Assembly (NCBI GenBank): GCA_022925895.1 | Contig: JAKSYS010000520.1 | Span: forward strand, 1-44,601 | Origin: Fragilaria crotonensis | Taxonomy: Eukaryota > Bacillariophyta > Fragilariophyceae > Fragilariales > Fragilariaceae | Direction of reading: 5' to 3' | DNA length: 44,601 nt | Shown here: piece after piece, positions 10,654-22,095 of the stretch | Numbering within the stretch: position 1 is the first letter of the stretch | How the letters are laid out: each line of letters begins with the position of its first letter | The notes under the pieces: generated by a model | Seen by the model: only the letters and a program-made list of their open reading frames with translations | Database searches by the model: none | What the model was told of the DNA's origin: nothing | Position numbers and translations under genes: made by a program

Positions 10654-11425
10654 GTCTTTGTTAATGTTGGAGCAAGGTGTGAGATTTATCACTATCTTCT
10701 TGAGAGGCGTACTATCGTCAATTGGCTATCGGCTCTATGTTCCAGTACATGTGAGGGTCTACATGAGTGAGGTTTACAACGCGGCACCTGGAAGGAATTC
10801 CCTCAGTGTCTGCGTCATCAGAGTTCTGCATACAGAAAGTCAAAATTGAACCGAATAAAGATTCTAGATTCTACTATGGTAGTCTTGTTTCAACGTCAGA
10901 AGAGTAAAATGACGTTTCACTTCTTATCCAAAACTGCTCCAGAGAATACTTGTCAGACTCAGATGTGACATAGACTCCATTCTAGTATATAGTATGATGA
11001 TTCATTCATTGGTTATTATGACAAGGCATAAGAAAAACGGCTCAATAACACCAGCGAGGCACTTCCACCCAAAAAGTCATCATCGGTGTCCCCTCTTGGT
11101 ACCGTAGTCCCGACGTGCCAGGCATAGCGTAACGGATCTTCTTCCGCGAGTTGCGACGGCAAACACGAAAGGAAGAGTGAGAGTGGAGAGTCGCACCAAG
11201 CAGCGAGCATTTACTTCTACCGGTAGTGTTCCCGTAAACTCCTCAATTCCGTCGGCTCAAAGGAGGCTCACCACGGACCACTTTCAGTCCTTCTCTGGTG
11301 CTTGGCTTCCTCCTTTCCACACCTTGCTGAGAAGTTGCAGCAGTACGCAACTTGACCCGAACCTTTATCCAAGCGATTAAAGGAGTCATACAGGGCATTC
11401 CATCTCCTCGAACTGCCATACGTGG
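10654..11425. other. Divergent intergenic region (clpP / ARM gene)
   Basis: Shared upstream region of clpP (minus) and the Armadillo gene (plus). No gene recognised; it presumably contains both promoters and leaders. Confidence 0.45.
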
Positions 11426-14400
11426 ATGTCAAGAATGTCCCAGCCAAATCCTCCCGAGCCGAGGGCTTCCTCGCGATCAGGAGACGTCAGACCTGGGGGA
11501 CGATTGTTAGGAGAAATCAATCAGCGCAATTTAGCGGAGCGGCGACACAAGAAAGGGGAATGTCCCACTTGTGGCACCAAAACACACAAGATTGGATTGT
11601 TTGGCAAACGAACTGCCCTCTCCGTGGAAGGATTGTGTCTCTACGGACGTTGCTTGTTGTGCAACCCGGTGGAGGGGTATGCGAGACGACCTCAGGCTGT
11701 TGGTGCTACCACACCGTCGCGTCAACAAAGCCTTGCGCACCCACCTGAGCCAGCCTCTCCATCCCCCACGATCCCATCCGGATTGCCTTCCAACTTTGTC
11801 ATCGAAACTGAAAATCGATACAGAGATATACCCGATGACGGTACCATGGTGTCTAATATCACAATGGATCATCGTTTAATTGTTGGCGCTAGGAATTGGG
11901 ATGGCGAAGTGGATGCTGAGGGCGAAGATGACGAATCAGTGGGGGTTGCTTCGTGGGGAGGTGGTGGACAAGGCAGACCCGAACCATCTGTTGGTGGCTT
12001 GGATGATATGCAACCTCCCCAAAGACGAGCGCTATCCACGATCAAAAGCGATGATACTCCCTCCACAACTTCGGGTCCGGCTGGTCCGTCATCAAATTCG
12101 AGAGCATTCTCTCAACCTGCCCGATACAATAGTCAACACGAGGCCATGATGGATCAAATTGGTTTCGACATTGCGGCACCACTCGAAACTCGACCGAGAA
12201 AGAATCATAGAGCAACTCCTGTCACTTCATCGAGACACTTCGATGAATCATTCAGTGCTGGTACATTATTGGGTCGACCACGGCCAGTCTCTCCCTCAAG
12301 CAATTCGAGGGCCGGAAGCAGTTCTCGTGGCGGAGGAATAGATGACCTTCGAATTTCCTCGAATTCAGCTGATCTGGATTTTCGCTTCCACCACTCGCAC
12401 GGCGAAGAGAAGCTAGAAATCGAAGCAGGCTCTCGTCCCTGGGAAACACCATCCGCAGAATTCGCCACAAATGATACGCCTTCGTCTCCTTCCGAGAGAC
12501 ACAGCGCCACACGATCGCGCTTTAGTGTTGATGATGATGCCTTGATGCAAGCCGAAACTTATGGCGACGCTGCCTTTGATCGAGATTTGCGTAGCAGTAG
12601 GGGCTCCGCTGACAGAGTGGGTTTGGATCTTAGACGGAATCAAACTCAATCGGATGCTGTTGCTCCCATTCCAACACTTGAAATTGAGCGATCTCGGACT
12701 TTATCTTCCACAATGGGACCACGCCACGGAGGGAGCGTGTGGACCAGTAATAAAGGACATCCACCACCAGCGATTCGATCTCGAAGAGGATTGCCGGATG
12801 ATGAATACACGGACGGATTGGCACGAAGTGGTAGACCTCACGCCAATGTGCGACGGTCACGAGATGCGCCGGATGCGAACGCTAACAAATCGTCTGTGTC
12901 TGTTGATGACATCAGTGAAATTATAAGCTCCCTGGATCATGCAAATCGAGTTAGAAGTTTTCAATCGCTCGCGGAACTGATCATGACTAATGGTCAGAAG
13001 GCCAAGGTGATTATTGCAGAGAATCACAGGATTCAAATTTTGGTGGAGAGCATGTGGACCGATATGACAGACCCTTCGGTCATGGAAGCCGCGTGTGAGC
13101 TTCTCTTCGCCATCACAGCCTCATCCGACGGAATGCCGGAGTCCGATGTGCTGATCGGTGAAAGTGCTGAAAGCGCAGTTGATTTTTTACTCATCACTAT
13201 GCAAACCCATTGTGATGTGGAATTGATTCAATCGTCCGGTTGCGGAACACTGCATTGTTTAGCGTCAGCGTCTAGCACCAATGCAGATGTTCCTGACGGG
13301 ACGTTGTCAGGCGCTGTGTTTACCGTCGTCAATGCCATGGTCAAACACCAGCATTCACAACTAGTTCAAGAATGGGGAATCCGTGCACTCTACAGTCAAT
13401 GTATGCTATCCAAACATGCTGATTCTAACCGGAAGAACCTTGTACAAAGTGGAAGTGAAGACGGCGGAGGATTAGACGTTATTCGATGCGCTTTGTCAAC
13501 TGCGAAATCTGATTTGGTTACGGTTGAATTGGCCTGTCGGTTGTACTGGACTTTGGCTGCGAATGAAGACGTGGCGCGAGAATTGATGGAGACACCCGAG
13601 GCATTCAGGAGTATTATGGGCGTGCTTGATCGAAATCACAAGAAACCGGAAGCTGCCCCTATAATGGAGGCTGCTTATGGTGCTTTGGCGAACCTTGCAA
13701 AAGTAGGCGAACACCAATACCTCTTCCAGGACTCCGACGTTATAGCGAGAGCAACGCAGTCAATTCAAGCTTTCCACTACAATGAAGGCTTGTACATTGA
13801 GGCGTGCGCATTGATAGCTGTTTTGGCGTCTGATGCTGGAAATAGGGAAAAGCTGATGGCGTTAGAGGTGGTCAATGTCATCTCGAAACTCCTCCACCAA
13901 CATGATCACAATCAAGCACTTCAAGAAGAAGTACTTTTGGCGCTGGTTTGCCTTACCAACGGTTGCGATGTGGCAAAGCAGTGGCTTGCGAACGACACTA
14001 GCTCCACAATTAGTCATGTTATTCGGTTGATGCGAGAGAGAAACTCCACACCTACAATGAAGGCGCTGGCGTGTACATTGACAGGCTCCCTCTGTATCCT
14101 GAAAGAATCTGCCGACGTCGCTGTCACACACGGTGCGGTCGACACAGCGCTGGCTCTTCTAAGGGAGTTCCCGAATGAACGGAAGATCCAGGAGGCTGTT
14201 TTTGTGACCTTACGCAATATTACCAGCAAAGGAATGAACGTTGACTTATTTCTCAAATTTGGAACTGCTAAGTTAATTCTGGACGCAATGTCGGCTTCAA
14301 GTGACTCGGTATCAGCACAATTGAATGCGTGTGGTTTGCTGTGGAACATTTGCGCCAAGTCCATGAGAGATCCTTCGGCACTCGTTGACGCTGGCGCCAT

Positions 14401-15016
14401 TATGAAGATTGTCGAAGCCATGCAAATCCATATGGAGTCAGGTGACGTCCTGGAAATGGCGTGCGGTGCGTTGTGGTGCCTAATCGACAATTCGGATAGT
14501 CGGAAAAAGGAGCTTCTTGGTTGTGGCGCTGTCGATGCAGTTACTTGCTCTATTGTTATGCATCCTAATGAACCGCCAACACTCGAGAAGGCGTGCGGCT
14601 TGTTAGCGAACATATGTACTTCAACCCACATGGCGGAGGCGATTGCCGACTCGCAAGGTATAAGCATCGTTGTTGAGGCCATGACCGGTAACTCAGATTC
14701 TATGAAGCTTCTGGAGCTGGGTACTTTGGTTTTGAGAAACATGGTGCTGACGAATCCTGAATTTGCATCGGAAGCCGCGAATGGCATACCGGTTTTAATC
14801 CGATGTATGAAAGACAATCCCGATGCTGTCAGCTTTCAGAGGGAGGCCTGCAATGCGCTTTGGGCGTTGGCTGCCCAATCCGAAGAATGCAAAAATAAAA
14901 TAGCTGCTCTCGGCGGAGTTGCAGTACTGATGAGCGCTCTCGAGCACAACAGTTGCGTGGGCGATGTGCATGATGCAGCGCACGGCGCCATAACCCAGCT
15001 GGCTCTATCAGGTTGA
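11426..15016 (+). CDS. Armadillo-repeat protein with N-terminal Cys-pair motif
   Basis: An uninterrupted 1196-residue frame. Near the N-terminus, residues 42-80 contain HKKGECPTCG and LYGRCLLCN, two CxxC pairs about 27 residues apart (Cys46/49 and Cys76/79), a zinc-ribbon-like arrangement. Residues about 90-490 are Ser/Pro/Arg-rich and probably disordered, with possible phosphorylation sites. From about 491 (SVDDISEIISSLDHANRVRS) to the end the protein is an array of helical repeats of about 42 residues with Armadillo character, for example ACGLLANICTSTHMAEAIADSQGISIVVEAM cut into AACxALW/NLA-type helices. Such solenoids bind partner proteins. The combination of N-terminal Cys pairs and ARM array is familiar from diatom proteins of unknown role. 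No targeting signal is seen. Confidence 0.8.
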   Translation: MSRMSQPNPPEPRASSRSGDVRPGGRLLGEINQRNLAERRHKKGECPTCGTKTHKIGLFGKRTALSVEGLCLYGRCLLCNPVEGYARRPQAVGATTPSRQQSLAHPPEPASPSPTIPSGLPSNFVIETENRYRDIPDDGTMVSNITMDHRLIVGARNWDGEVDAEGEDDESVGVASWGGGGQGRPEPSVGGLDDMQPPQRRALSTIKSDDTPSTTSGPAGPSSNSRAFSQPARYNSQHEAMMDQIGFDIAAPLETRPRKNHRATPVTSSRHFDESFSAGTLLGRPRPVSPSSNSRAGSSSRGGGIDDLRISSNSADLDFRFHHSHGEEKLEIEAGSRPWETPSAEFATNDTPSSPSERHSATRSRFSVDDDALMQAETYGDAAFDRDLRSSRGSADRVGLDLRRNQTQSDAVAPIPTLEIERSRTLSSTMGPRHGGSVWTSNKGHPPPAIRSRRGLPDDEYTDGLARSGRPHANVRRSRDAPDANANKSSVSVDDISEIISSLDHANRVRSFQSLAELIMTNGQKAKVIIAENHRIQILVESMWTDMTDPSVMEAACELLFAITASSDGMPESDVLIGESAESAVDFLLITMQTHCDVELIQSSGCGTLHCLASASSTNADVPDGTLSGAVFTVVNAMVKHQHSQLVQEWGIRALYSQCMLSKHADSNRKNLVQSGSEDGGGLDVIRCALSTAKSDLVTVELACRLYWTLAANEDVARELMETPEAFRSIMGVLDRNHKKPEAAPIMEAAYGALANLAKVGEHQYLFQDSDVIARATQSIQAFHYNEGLYIEACALIAVLASDAGNREKLMALEVVNVISKLLHQHDHNQALQEEVLLALVCLTNGCDVAKQWLANDTSSTISHVIRLMRERNSTPTMKALACTLTGSLCILKESADVAVTHGAVDTALALLREFPNERKIQEAVFVTLRNITSKGMNVDLFLKFGTAKLILDAMSASSDSVSAQLNACGLLWNICAKSMRDPSALVDAGAIMKIVEAMQIHMESGDVLEMACGALWCLIDNSDSRKKELLGCGAVDAVTCSIVMHPNEPPTLEKACGLLANICTSTHMAEAIADSQGISIVVEAMTGNSDSMKLLELGTLVLRNMVLTNPEFASEAANGIPVLIRCMKDNPDAVSFQREACNALWALAAQSEECKNKIAALGGVAVLMSALEHNSCVGDVHDAAHGAITQLALSG

Positions 15017-15549
15017 GGAGTGTAACATATAAAGGACAACTTGAAAGTCTCCTTGTGTGGTAAAGCCGTCTGTTTATTTTTCGACATGCTCGTGGCAGGT
15101 TTGTAGTTGGATCCTGCTTATTGCATTCGAATGTTGCTTTTAATAGGCATCGAGTGACGCCTGAGGGTACATGCTTCTCATGCCATGAACTATTGGCTTT
15201 TGGGAATCTCAGACGTATCCGGTGCTCAGGTTGCCGTCTAGCTCCTATGTATAGGCCATTCTTTACCTGGTACTACATAACGGTGCTGGTTGTAGTACTC
15301 CAGGGCTCCGGGGTATTTGTACTCCATTACTATCCTCCTGAGTTCGTCGGGTGACCTTAGTTCGACGACAGGCCAGCTCCCTTTCACACATCGAATCGAA
15401 ATTCGTAACAAATGAGATATATCCGGGTTGCGATTAAAAATTACTGATGGTTCTAATCTGATGTATGTTGTATGTTGTATTATGTACTGTACCAGTACAT
15501 ACGTTCTGCTTACTATTCCAAATCTTGTTCCTGAATTACTCTGACTAGC
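15017..15549. other. Intergenic between ARM gene and GST gene
   Basis: Short frames only. It contains ATGTTGTATGTTGTATTATGTACTG-like TA/GT-rich sequence near 15461-15490; no gene recognised. Confidence 0.4.
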
Positions 15550-16359
15550 ATGACCGATCCTGCCGAGGGTCCTTGCAATCGTACCACAGTCGCCCATCCT
15601 CCCGCGCACATCTATCGCTTCATCTACTTCAATGTTCGTGGTGCGGGTGAGTTGTGTCGCTTGGTTTTATCAGTAAGCGGGTTCGAGTGGACTGACATTA
15701 GGTATCCTATGAGTGTCAGCCGTCAAGGATTTGCCTCGGGGCCTGATTTTCGTCGGGATGTAGAGTCGGGTGCCTTTAGCGGAAATATGAACAGACTTCC
15801 CGTCCTTCAAGTGGTGGACCCGCTGAATCCCAACGTAGCCAAGGCCACAATCGGTCAGTCACATGCCATCATTCGATTTATAGCTCGACAACACGAGTCG
15901 TTGGCAGGTCGGAATGCCCTCGAGGAAGCCAAGGTAGATGCCATCTACGAATGTTGTCGAGATATCAAGAGTGAATGGTACCGTGTCAAGCGAATTGAGG
16001 GTGGCAAGCAGGCGTGGTTTGACACCGAAAAAGCTACAGAACTGAAGATTGTATCATTGGCACAGCATTGCGACCTACTGGAAAAGGCAATCGCTACTCA
16101 TGACTACTTGCGGCAGTCGTCACCTTGGTGTATGGGAGGTCCAGATCCCACATATGCTGATCTAGCAATTTATCATCTACTTGGAACGCCATTGAGCCCC
16201 ATGTCTGGTGCTACCGTATCCTTTTTCGACGGAGAACAGGAGCGAGTGGAACTTGTATTCGCGTCCAAAATGCCTCGAATCAGGGCTATTATCGAAGTGA
16301 GCTCCAATCTTGAGTTGATTCAAAGATGGGAAATGGAGCGACCCGATACTTTTACCTAA
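15550..16359 (+). CDS. Glutathione S-transferase-like protein
   Basis: A 269-residue intact frame. The N-terminal thioredoxin-like domain (residues about 21-115) opens with FIYFNVRGAGELCRLVL, the sigma/alpha-type GST start in which Tyr26 is the likely glutathione-activating residue. MNRLPVLQV holds the cis-Pro and IGQSHAIIRFIARQ is the glutathione-gamma-Glu contact (S in the QS pair). The all-helical C-terminal domain ends with DPTYADLAIYHLLG, the conserved capping/hydrophobic staple motif around the ADL Asp. Length is slightly above the usual 200-220 because of an N-terminal extension and a loop around residues 216-235. A cytosolic detoxification or peroxidase role is likely; the substrate cannot be told. 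Confidence 0.85.
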   Translation: MTDPAEGPCNRTTVAHPPAHIYRFIYFNVRGAGELCRLVLSVSGFEWTDIRYPMSVSRQGFASGPDFRRDVESGAFSGNMNRLPVLQVVDPLNPNVAKATIGQSHAIIRFIARQHESLAGRNALEEAKVDAIYECCRDIKSEWYRVKRIEGGKQAWFDTEKATELKIVSLAQHCDLLEKAIATHDYLRQSSPWCMGGPDPTYADLAIYHLLGTPLSPMSGATVSFFDGEQERVELVFASKMPRIRAIIEVSSNLELIQRWEMERPDTFT

Positions 16360-17176
16360 TGGGAGGGATGTGGTAGTTCGAAGGAGGCAATCATTCTGAG
16401 ATTCCGTCGAGAGCACGTCCGAGTTTGTCCGTTGAATCAATTTTGCAACAAGGCATGGAATCAGGACACAACTTTTTTTAGGAATCTGGTTTGCAAGGAC
16501 AACTGTGACAATGGCTGCTCATGGCTCAGTGTTCATGGCACACTCAGTGTTCATGGCTCGGTGCTCATGGCTCGGTGCTCATGGCTTGGTGCTCATGGCT
16601 CGGTGCTCATGGCTCATCAGGCCTCTTCTGTCTTTTCCCTTATTGTGTCAAGGAATGTGATTATTCCCCTTCCTGGTGTTTAGGGGTTATGTGTATGTAT
16701 AGTAGCATAGTAATCCATCCATATACCTTTATTCATACCAGGGACATCATGAGTCCCTGTTTCCCAACAATTTGACCCGAGTGGGGTACAGTGCGACGGA
16801 GGCTTGGGAGAAGGAGTACTTGTACAAGTTGTCGTGCCAGTACTAGTACTGAGCATCGAGTGTCGAGTAGTAGATCGATACACCACAAACACTACGGCTA
16901 TGCAATCATTAGTTCATCAAATTTTAGCGTATGGCAGGTTTCACCTCGGGAAAATCCTGGCGCACCACGTAGTATATGCTGTACACACGAAGTAGGATGT
17001 ATCTTCTTGTGACGTCATGTCGGAATGTATTCTCGCGCTGGAAGCACGAGTTTCACAATGATATTGCGTGCCGTCGTTTGCAACAATTGCACTCCGTTTA
17101 GGCTACCCAATCCTGGCAGGTCTGTTTAAAACACACAGTCAACTATCAAACTGATTTGTTTGGGTAGCCTGATACG
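16360..17176. other. Intergenic with minisatellite
   Basis: No gene recognised. It contains the 14-bp tandem repeat described separately and GTAC-rich sequence at 16815-16850. Confidence 0.4.
16510..16620. repeat. 14-bp minisatellite
   Basis: Tandem copies of about 14 bases, consensus CATGGCTCGGTGCT, with a few imperfect units at the left end (CATGGCTCAGTGTT, CATGGCACACTCAGTGTT) and near-perfect ones to the right. Because 14 is not a multiple of three, all frames translate it differently, so it is not a coding repeat. Confidence 0.85.
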
Positions 17177-17653
17177 ATGGCTGACAAGGGCATTTACACC
17201 ATTATCACAGCAGCTGCCATGTTGATTCGTTTCGATGCTACATACGGACCCAGGTTGATAAATTGTTGGCTTCCAGCGGAAACTTGGGTCGAAGCATTAA
17301 AGAAGAGTGGGCACATTGATGCCACTCTCAACATTGACACCCAAAAATTTAATGCAGCTTTTGCAAAGTCCGCATCTTTTGGATCTGTGATGTCGAGATT
17401 TGATGGATCGAACACTACTGGCGTGTTCCATGTGAGGTACCGCCATCAACAGTTTTACTACTTCACTGAGGAGACAAAGCAGATTTTGTATCCAAGCCCC
17501 TTGAACCGAGCATGGAAGGAAAGGGTGCTTGAAGTTGCTTCAAATGTCCTGACAATCCCATCGACACGGGCACGACCTCATAGTACCAGCAGCAGTATCG
17601 ATGCCGAAAACGCAGGTGTCATTAATGAAGATGAACAAGAAGTTTCCCCCTAA
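17177..17653 (+). CDS. ORF upstream of, and overlapping, the DDE transposase
   Basis: A 158-residue frame beginning MADKGIYTIITAAAMLIRF. I do not recognise a domain. Visible are aromatic-rich stretches (HVRYRHQQFYYFTEETKQ) and a Ser/Asp/Glu-rich tail. It overlaps the next frame by 53 bases with a one-base offset. Since that frame continues with basic FPPNKRRRVDG, this ORF may be either a separate first ORF of the transposon or the N-terminus of the transposase cut by an indel near 17640. The coding-like amino-acid make-up argues that it is real. Confidence 0.5.
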   Translation: MADKGIYTIITAAAMLIRFDATYGPRLINCWLPAETWVEALKKSGHIDATLNIDTQKFNAAFAKSASFGSVMSRFDGSNTTGVFHVRYRHQQFYYFTEETKQILYPSPLNRAWKERVLEVASNVLTIPSTRARPHSTSSSIDAENAGVINEDEQEVSP

Positions 17654-20340
17654 TAAGCGCCGGCGAGTTGATGGTAATAATGCTGGTCCTTCCACATTCT
17701 CCTACTGGCCCGAAAGTCCCGAAGCGTACCTTCTCTTCAAACCAAGGAGAGAATTCGTGAGTGTTTTCGACAGTGCCCAGAATGCAACAACTAGTACTAC
17801 AATGGAATACATCGAGACTCCCCAGGAGGCGCTAGAGCGTCGAATCTTGCAGCTCAAGGCAGTTCATGAGAGCGAGAATAGTTGGCGTTGTGTGGTACAG
17901 GGTGGAGACCCGGACAACTATTGTACCAAGACCGAAATCTACGAGATTCGACAGAGGTCGCTATTTTTGATATTAGCATACCAACTTGCTCTTCAACATA
18001 TGAATAAGTGGACGTGGCATGAGTGTTGCCGGGATGCATGCAAGACTTTGAATGGGCTTGGGCTGAATCAGGCCACGTTCTACAAGACAGTGGCCCAATG
18101 GAACATGGGGTTCCGCGAGCTGGAATGCTTTCCACATCCGAACCTGTATGTGCAGTGTGGGAAACGACCCCTGCCGCGACTGCTTGAGATATACCCTGAT
18201 GCGAAGGAACAGATCTTGTCGTTTGGAATGAAAAACTTAGCCAAACTAACAATAGAGAGTGTCCGCGACTTTATTGTCAGCACAGTAATACCAAGACTGG
18301 CATTGCAATGGCAACAAGATGAGGAGGCTGGTGCGGCGTCGGCGGACCAACAAGGCACAGGTATCGATAGTACTAGTACTATTACTACTACTAGGACAAG
18401 TCATACTGAAGAGAATCAAACAGCCTCTCGGACTCTAATAAACTCCTTTCTTCATGCCTACGGATTAAAGACCTTGAGCTTCAGTACTGCATGGCGTTGG
18501 ATGAAGCGACTTGGATTTGAATTCGACGATCGGAAGAAGAGCTTTTATGTTGACGGCCACGAACGAGAGGACGTTGTGGCGAACCGTAAACAATTCTGTA
18601 CAACTTATCTAACTAAGTTGGAGCCATATTGCAAACGGTGGATACAAATTCCTATAAATGACGCTATTGGTATGGCAAACGTTGACGTCGAAATGGGACA
18701 CAGGTACTTCGACATTGTCAAGGATACAGAGCACATAGAATACCACGTTGACTACTGGAATCGTTTCGGCGGCGGAACAGATGTCATCAATCCAACAACC
18801 AGTATCAGAGTATCTTCCAATGCACGACCGATCATGATCATTGGTCAGGATGAGAGTGTCTTTCCCAGTATTTGATGGGCGCAAAGACTTGGATCGCTCC
18901 GAACGGTCAGAGACCTCTTCTGCCTAAGTCAGAAGGGGATGGATACATGCTGTCTGCCTTCGTATCCCGAGACTTTGGCTTTGGGCGACAAATGTCAGAC
19001 ATAGAGTTAGAAAGAGTCAACAACGAGAGGAGAGCAACGGGATCAACTTACAAAGACACACAAGCCGCAATGGAAATCAACGGCACCGTTTACAAAGCTG
19101 CCTTGACTGAGTCTCCTTTGTGAAGTACTTATACATCGGGGTGAACAACGAAGGCTATTGGAATTCCTATCATATGAGTCTTCAGTTTGAAGACATCGTC
19201 GATTGCCTGAAGGTTCTTTATCCAAGCTATGACATGATCTTCACATTCGACCACAGTCAAGGGCACGCTCGCAAGCGCGAACATGCTCTCAGTGCACAGC
19301 ACATGTCCAAGTCCTTCGGAGGGCACAAGCAAGAATGAGAGATACTCTTATAATGGCACAAGATGGGTTCCTCGGTCCGCACTTACCTTCGCTGACTGTT
19401 GGCGACACGCAGTCATTGATATTCAAGGACTCTGACACAGGTCCATGGTATCTAAATGACGATCAACGTGAAATCCAAAGGCGTGACCGACCGACAGGAA
19501 AATCAGGACAGTGGAGAGGTCTAAAAGCAACTTCTTGAAGCACTCAAAGAGAAGGAGTGGCACTCCAGCAGCAACGAGGTTTCACAAAAAGAGCTCCAGG
19601 TGTTTGCGACAAACAACAACATCGAACTATCAGACCGCAAGGAAATAGTAGCTCCTGGATGGGTGGGACAACCCAAAGGCCTTCTACAAGTTCTGTCAGA
19701 GAGAGGGCTGATTGATAGAAGTTCGTTAGAGAAGTATACGCTTGATGGGCGCAAGGACAACATCACAGGCACAATTGACTTACGATATTCGCTTCGTAAT
19801 ATAATGGCAGAATGTACTGACTTTAAAGACGAAGAATCGGCGCTTCAATACCTTGGATCTCAGCTTGGAGTGACAGTCTTACTAACACCAAAGTTTCATG
19901 CAGAGCTTGCTGGTGAGGGCGTCGAATATTGCTGGGCACATGCCAAGGCATACTATCGACGCATGCCACTGTCTCGCAAACGTGGGAAAGAAAACTTCAA
20001 GCAGCTGGTTCGAGACTGCACAAGCCCTGTTACTGTTCTAACGAAGGAAAGGATTGAGAAGTTTGCATCACGGGCGCGGGCATACGTATGTACTTACCAT
20101 CATCTTCAGCAGGAGCAGGAGGAGAAACAACATCAGCGAGCTGCTGCAAGGTGGGTTGAGAACGAAGATCAGAATTCTCTCGCTCAGCGGACCACTCCAT
20201 TTATCCCCAAACAAGAACAACTCCTCTATGCCGAAATCGAAAGGCTGATGAAAGCCTTCAAGTGTCACAGGTGTGCCCTTGACTTCGACCGCGGCTTTGT
20301 GCATTCCGAGTTGAGAAACGCAAAGATCAAAGGTGATTAA
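17601..20340 (+). pseudogene. DDE-superfamily transposase (Tc1/mariner-like), frame broken four times
   Basis: Five segments in successive frames form one continuous protein of about 900 residues. The N-terminal half has a helical DNA-binding-like region (ATFYKTVAQW; LSFSTAWRWMKRLGFEF), typical before an IS630/Tc1-type catalytic core. Core landmarks are GQDESVF (first Asp at 18849), FDHSQGHAR (second Asp at 19249), KFHAELAGEGVEYCWAHAK (Glu at 19924), then FASRARAYVCTYHH and CHRCALDFDRGFVHSEL at the end. Similar proteins occur in fungi and stramenopiles. Frames shift near 18866, 19117, 19334 and 19523; each can be explained by one or two bases missing from a short homopolymer (T, T, A, A). Either the copy is newly dead or these are consensus errors. 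A more decayed relative lies at 5490-6763. Confidence 0.75.
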
Positions 20341-21737
20341 TTGTGAATGTAACGAGTGACGATTGTGAAAGATATGGATCGCAGATTTTTTGGCTGAATT
20401 CTACTCTGGGATAATGTATACATAAGTACAAAACATATGAAGCTGTACGCGAGGAGGGTTGAGGGTGAAACCTGCCATACAAACCTGGAACTGGAGCAGA
20501 AGAGTGTATTTGAATGTTGGTTCACCATAATAGCTATCATGGTACACCATAGGATCAGAAGTACATGCTCTGTACAAAACTTGTTTGTGCTTAGTGAGGA
20601 AAACATACATTTTAGTATGATCCTCGTCTGCTTTCAACACCAGACGTGATGACTGGTGCTTCTTGAAGGGTTCAAAGAAGCAGTCAATGTTGAGCACTTA
20701 CTTGGGTTCTTACTTGGCTTGTCCATCAATGAACCAGACAATTGGAATCACAATGGAACCATTGACGGTTGAGGAATGACGAAAGTAGACTTCATTGTGC
20801 TGCTGACTTCTTCAGGAGTTAGGATATCACTTAAGCAACCGGGGTATCATCAAATTCTGGATGACAGATTAGAAGAAGGACTTGTTGTTGGACTAGTTGA
20901 AGGAAACATCAAAGGGCTGCTGGATGGTGGATTTTTCAAGGATTTTTGGTGAGGAATTATTTTACGGATTTTTAGAGGGGTGACTGGTGCTATAAGGATG
21001 CAAAATGGCAGTCAAGGATTGGGAATCACTTGGGTTGTATCTCTTGGATGAAGTGAATGGGCAGGTTAAGTGAAGAATTGCAATGGGGCATTGATGGACC
21101 AGTTCCAAGAAGGTTACTCCAAAGGCATGGCACTTGGATGAGGGCCGTGTGAGTCGAGTAACCAAGTTTACGGTTACCGCGGCAGCACGGTAAATTAGGC
21201 TTCTGGTTTTTTTTCTGTTGATGGAGATGAGCTTTGATGGGCTCAGAGGATGGAGCTTCAGTGGAAATAGTTGATGGGTATGAGCTTGGGCTCCCAGTTG
21301 TGTCACCCAATAGTCATGTAGTGGGATGTTGTTGCTGTGAGTGCCCAATGTGAAGTTAGAGTGATTGTCGTCCGACCTACCTTATTCTCTGGAAACACAC
21401 CACAACTTGGTATTCATACAGACAGTGATGCAGAAGCAACACAAATTTAAGCTCAAATGTTTCTATGACTCAATTTGAAGACATACATGGTCTCCCCTTT
21501 AGACTCCAACGCTCCAACCATCATGGTATCATGGAGGATCAGCCGCAAGGACACGATTCTGCTAAGGTTGGTACTTGGAACGACCCAATAGGACAAGTAC
21601 TCGATTATAGTGGTACAACAACCTGTACTGTATGTCATAGGGAATAGGGAGTAGAACGGTTTTTTGCATCACACGTCTCGTGCACAGAAACCAGTACTGG
21701 TACAAGTACCTGATACCCAGATACTATGATATACTAG
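20341..21737. other. Gene-poor stretch after the DDE transposon
   Basis: No family recognised on either strand. Short coding-like pieces appear near 20401-20697 (minus) and 20780-20950 (plus), too broken to annotate. Probably decayed mobile DNA. Confidence 0.4.
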
Positions 21738-21768
21738 CTCCAATGCGGCGGTTCGAGTGCACACGGTT
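21738..21768 (+). repeat. 31-bp inverted repeat, left copy
   Basis: Starts CTCCAATGCGGCGG and ends GTGCACACGGTT. Its reverse complement occurs at 23261-23291 with a single mismatch (30 of 31). The pair may be terminal inverted repeats of a DNA element of about 1.55 kb. Confidence 0.7.
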
Positions 21769-22095
21769 GAAGGAATTTCCACGGAGTGACTTTCACTACT
21801 CGTACATGTACGTTCTGGTATTAATTGTACGTTGTCTCAATTGTGTTCGAGAACCCTCTGACTTCACATATGTTCATAAATGGTAGAATTTGTGAACTTC
21901 CATTTCACAACTCATCAAGCGACAATGACACCAGATGCACCGCGATTTGCTGATGTAGTGAACAGCTTCATGAACCATGTTGTTCATGAGCTCTATCCTG
22001 AGCCTGCTGAGTTCGAAAAAATTGAAAAAGTAATTCATTCGCATGTCGCTAGTAGCTAGCTATCGAACCACCGGCGCGAAAACACGAGCAAACCC

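Noticed and set aside
14014-14817. 267-residue minus-strand frame inside the ARM gene
   Set aside because: Antisense shadow of a long, intact coding frame with clear ARM repeats.
20962-21348. 128-residue minus-strand frame
   Set aside because: Ser/Pro/His-rich with no recognisable motif and no supporting context.
21744-21770. GGTTCGA-containing sequence resembling a tRNA T-arm
   Set aside because: No acceptor, D or anticodon stem can be drawn around it, and the same sequence recurs inverted at 23261-23291 as part of a repeat.
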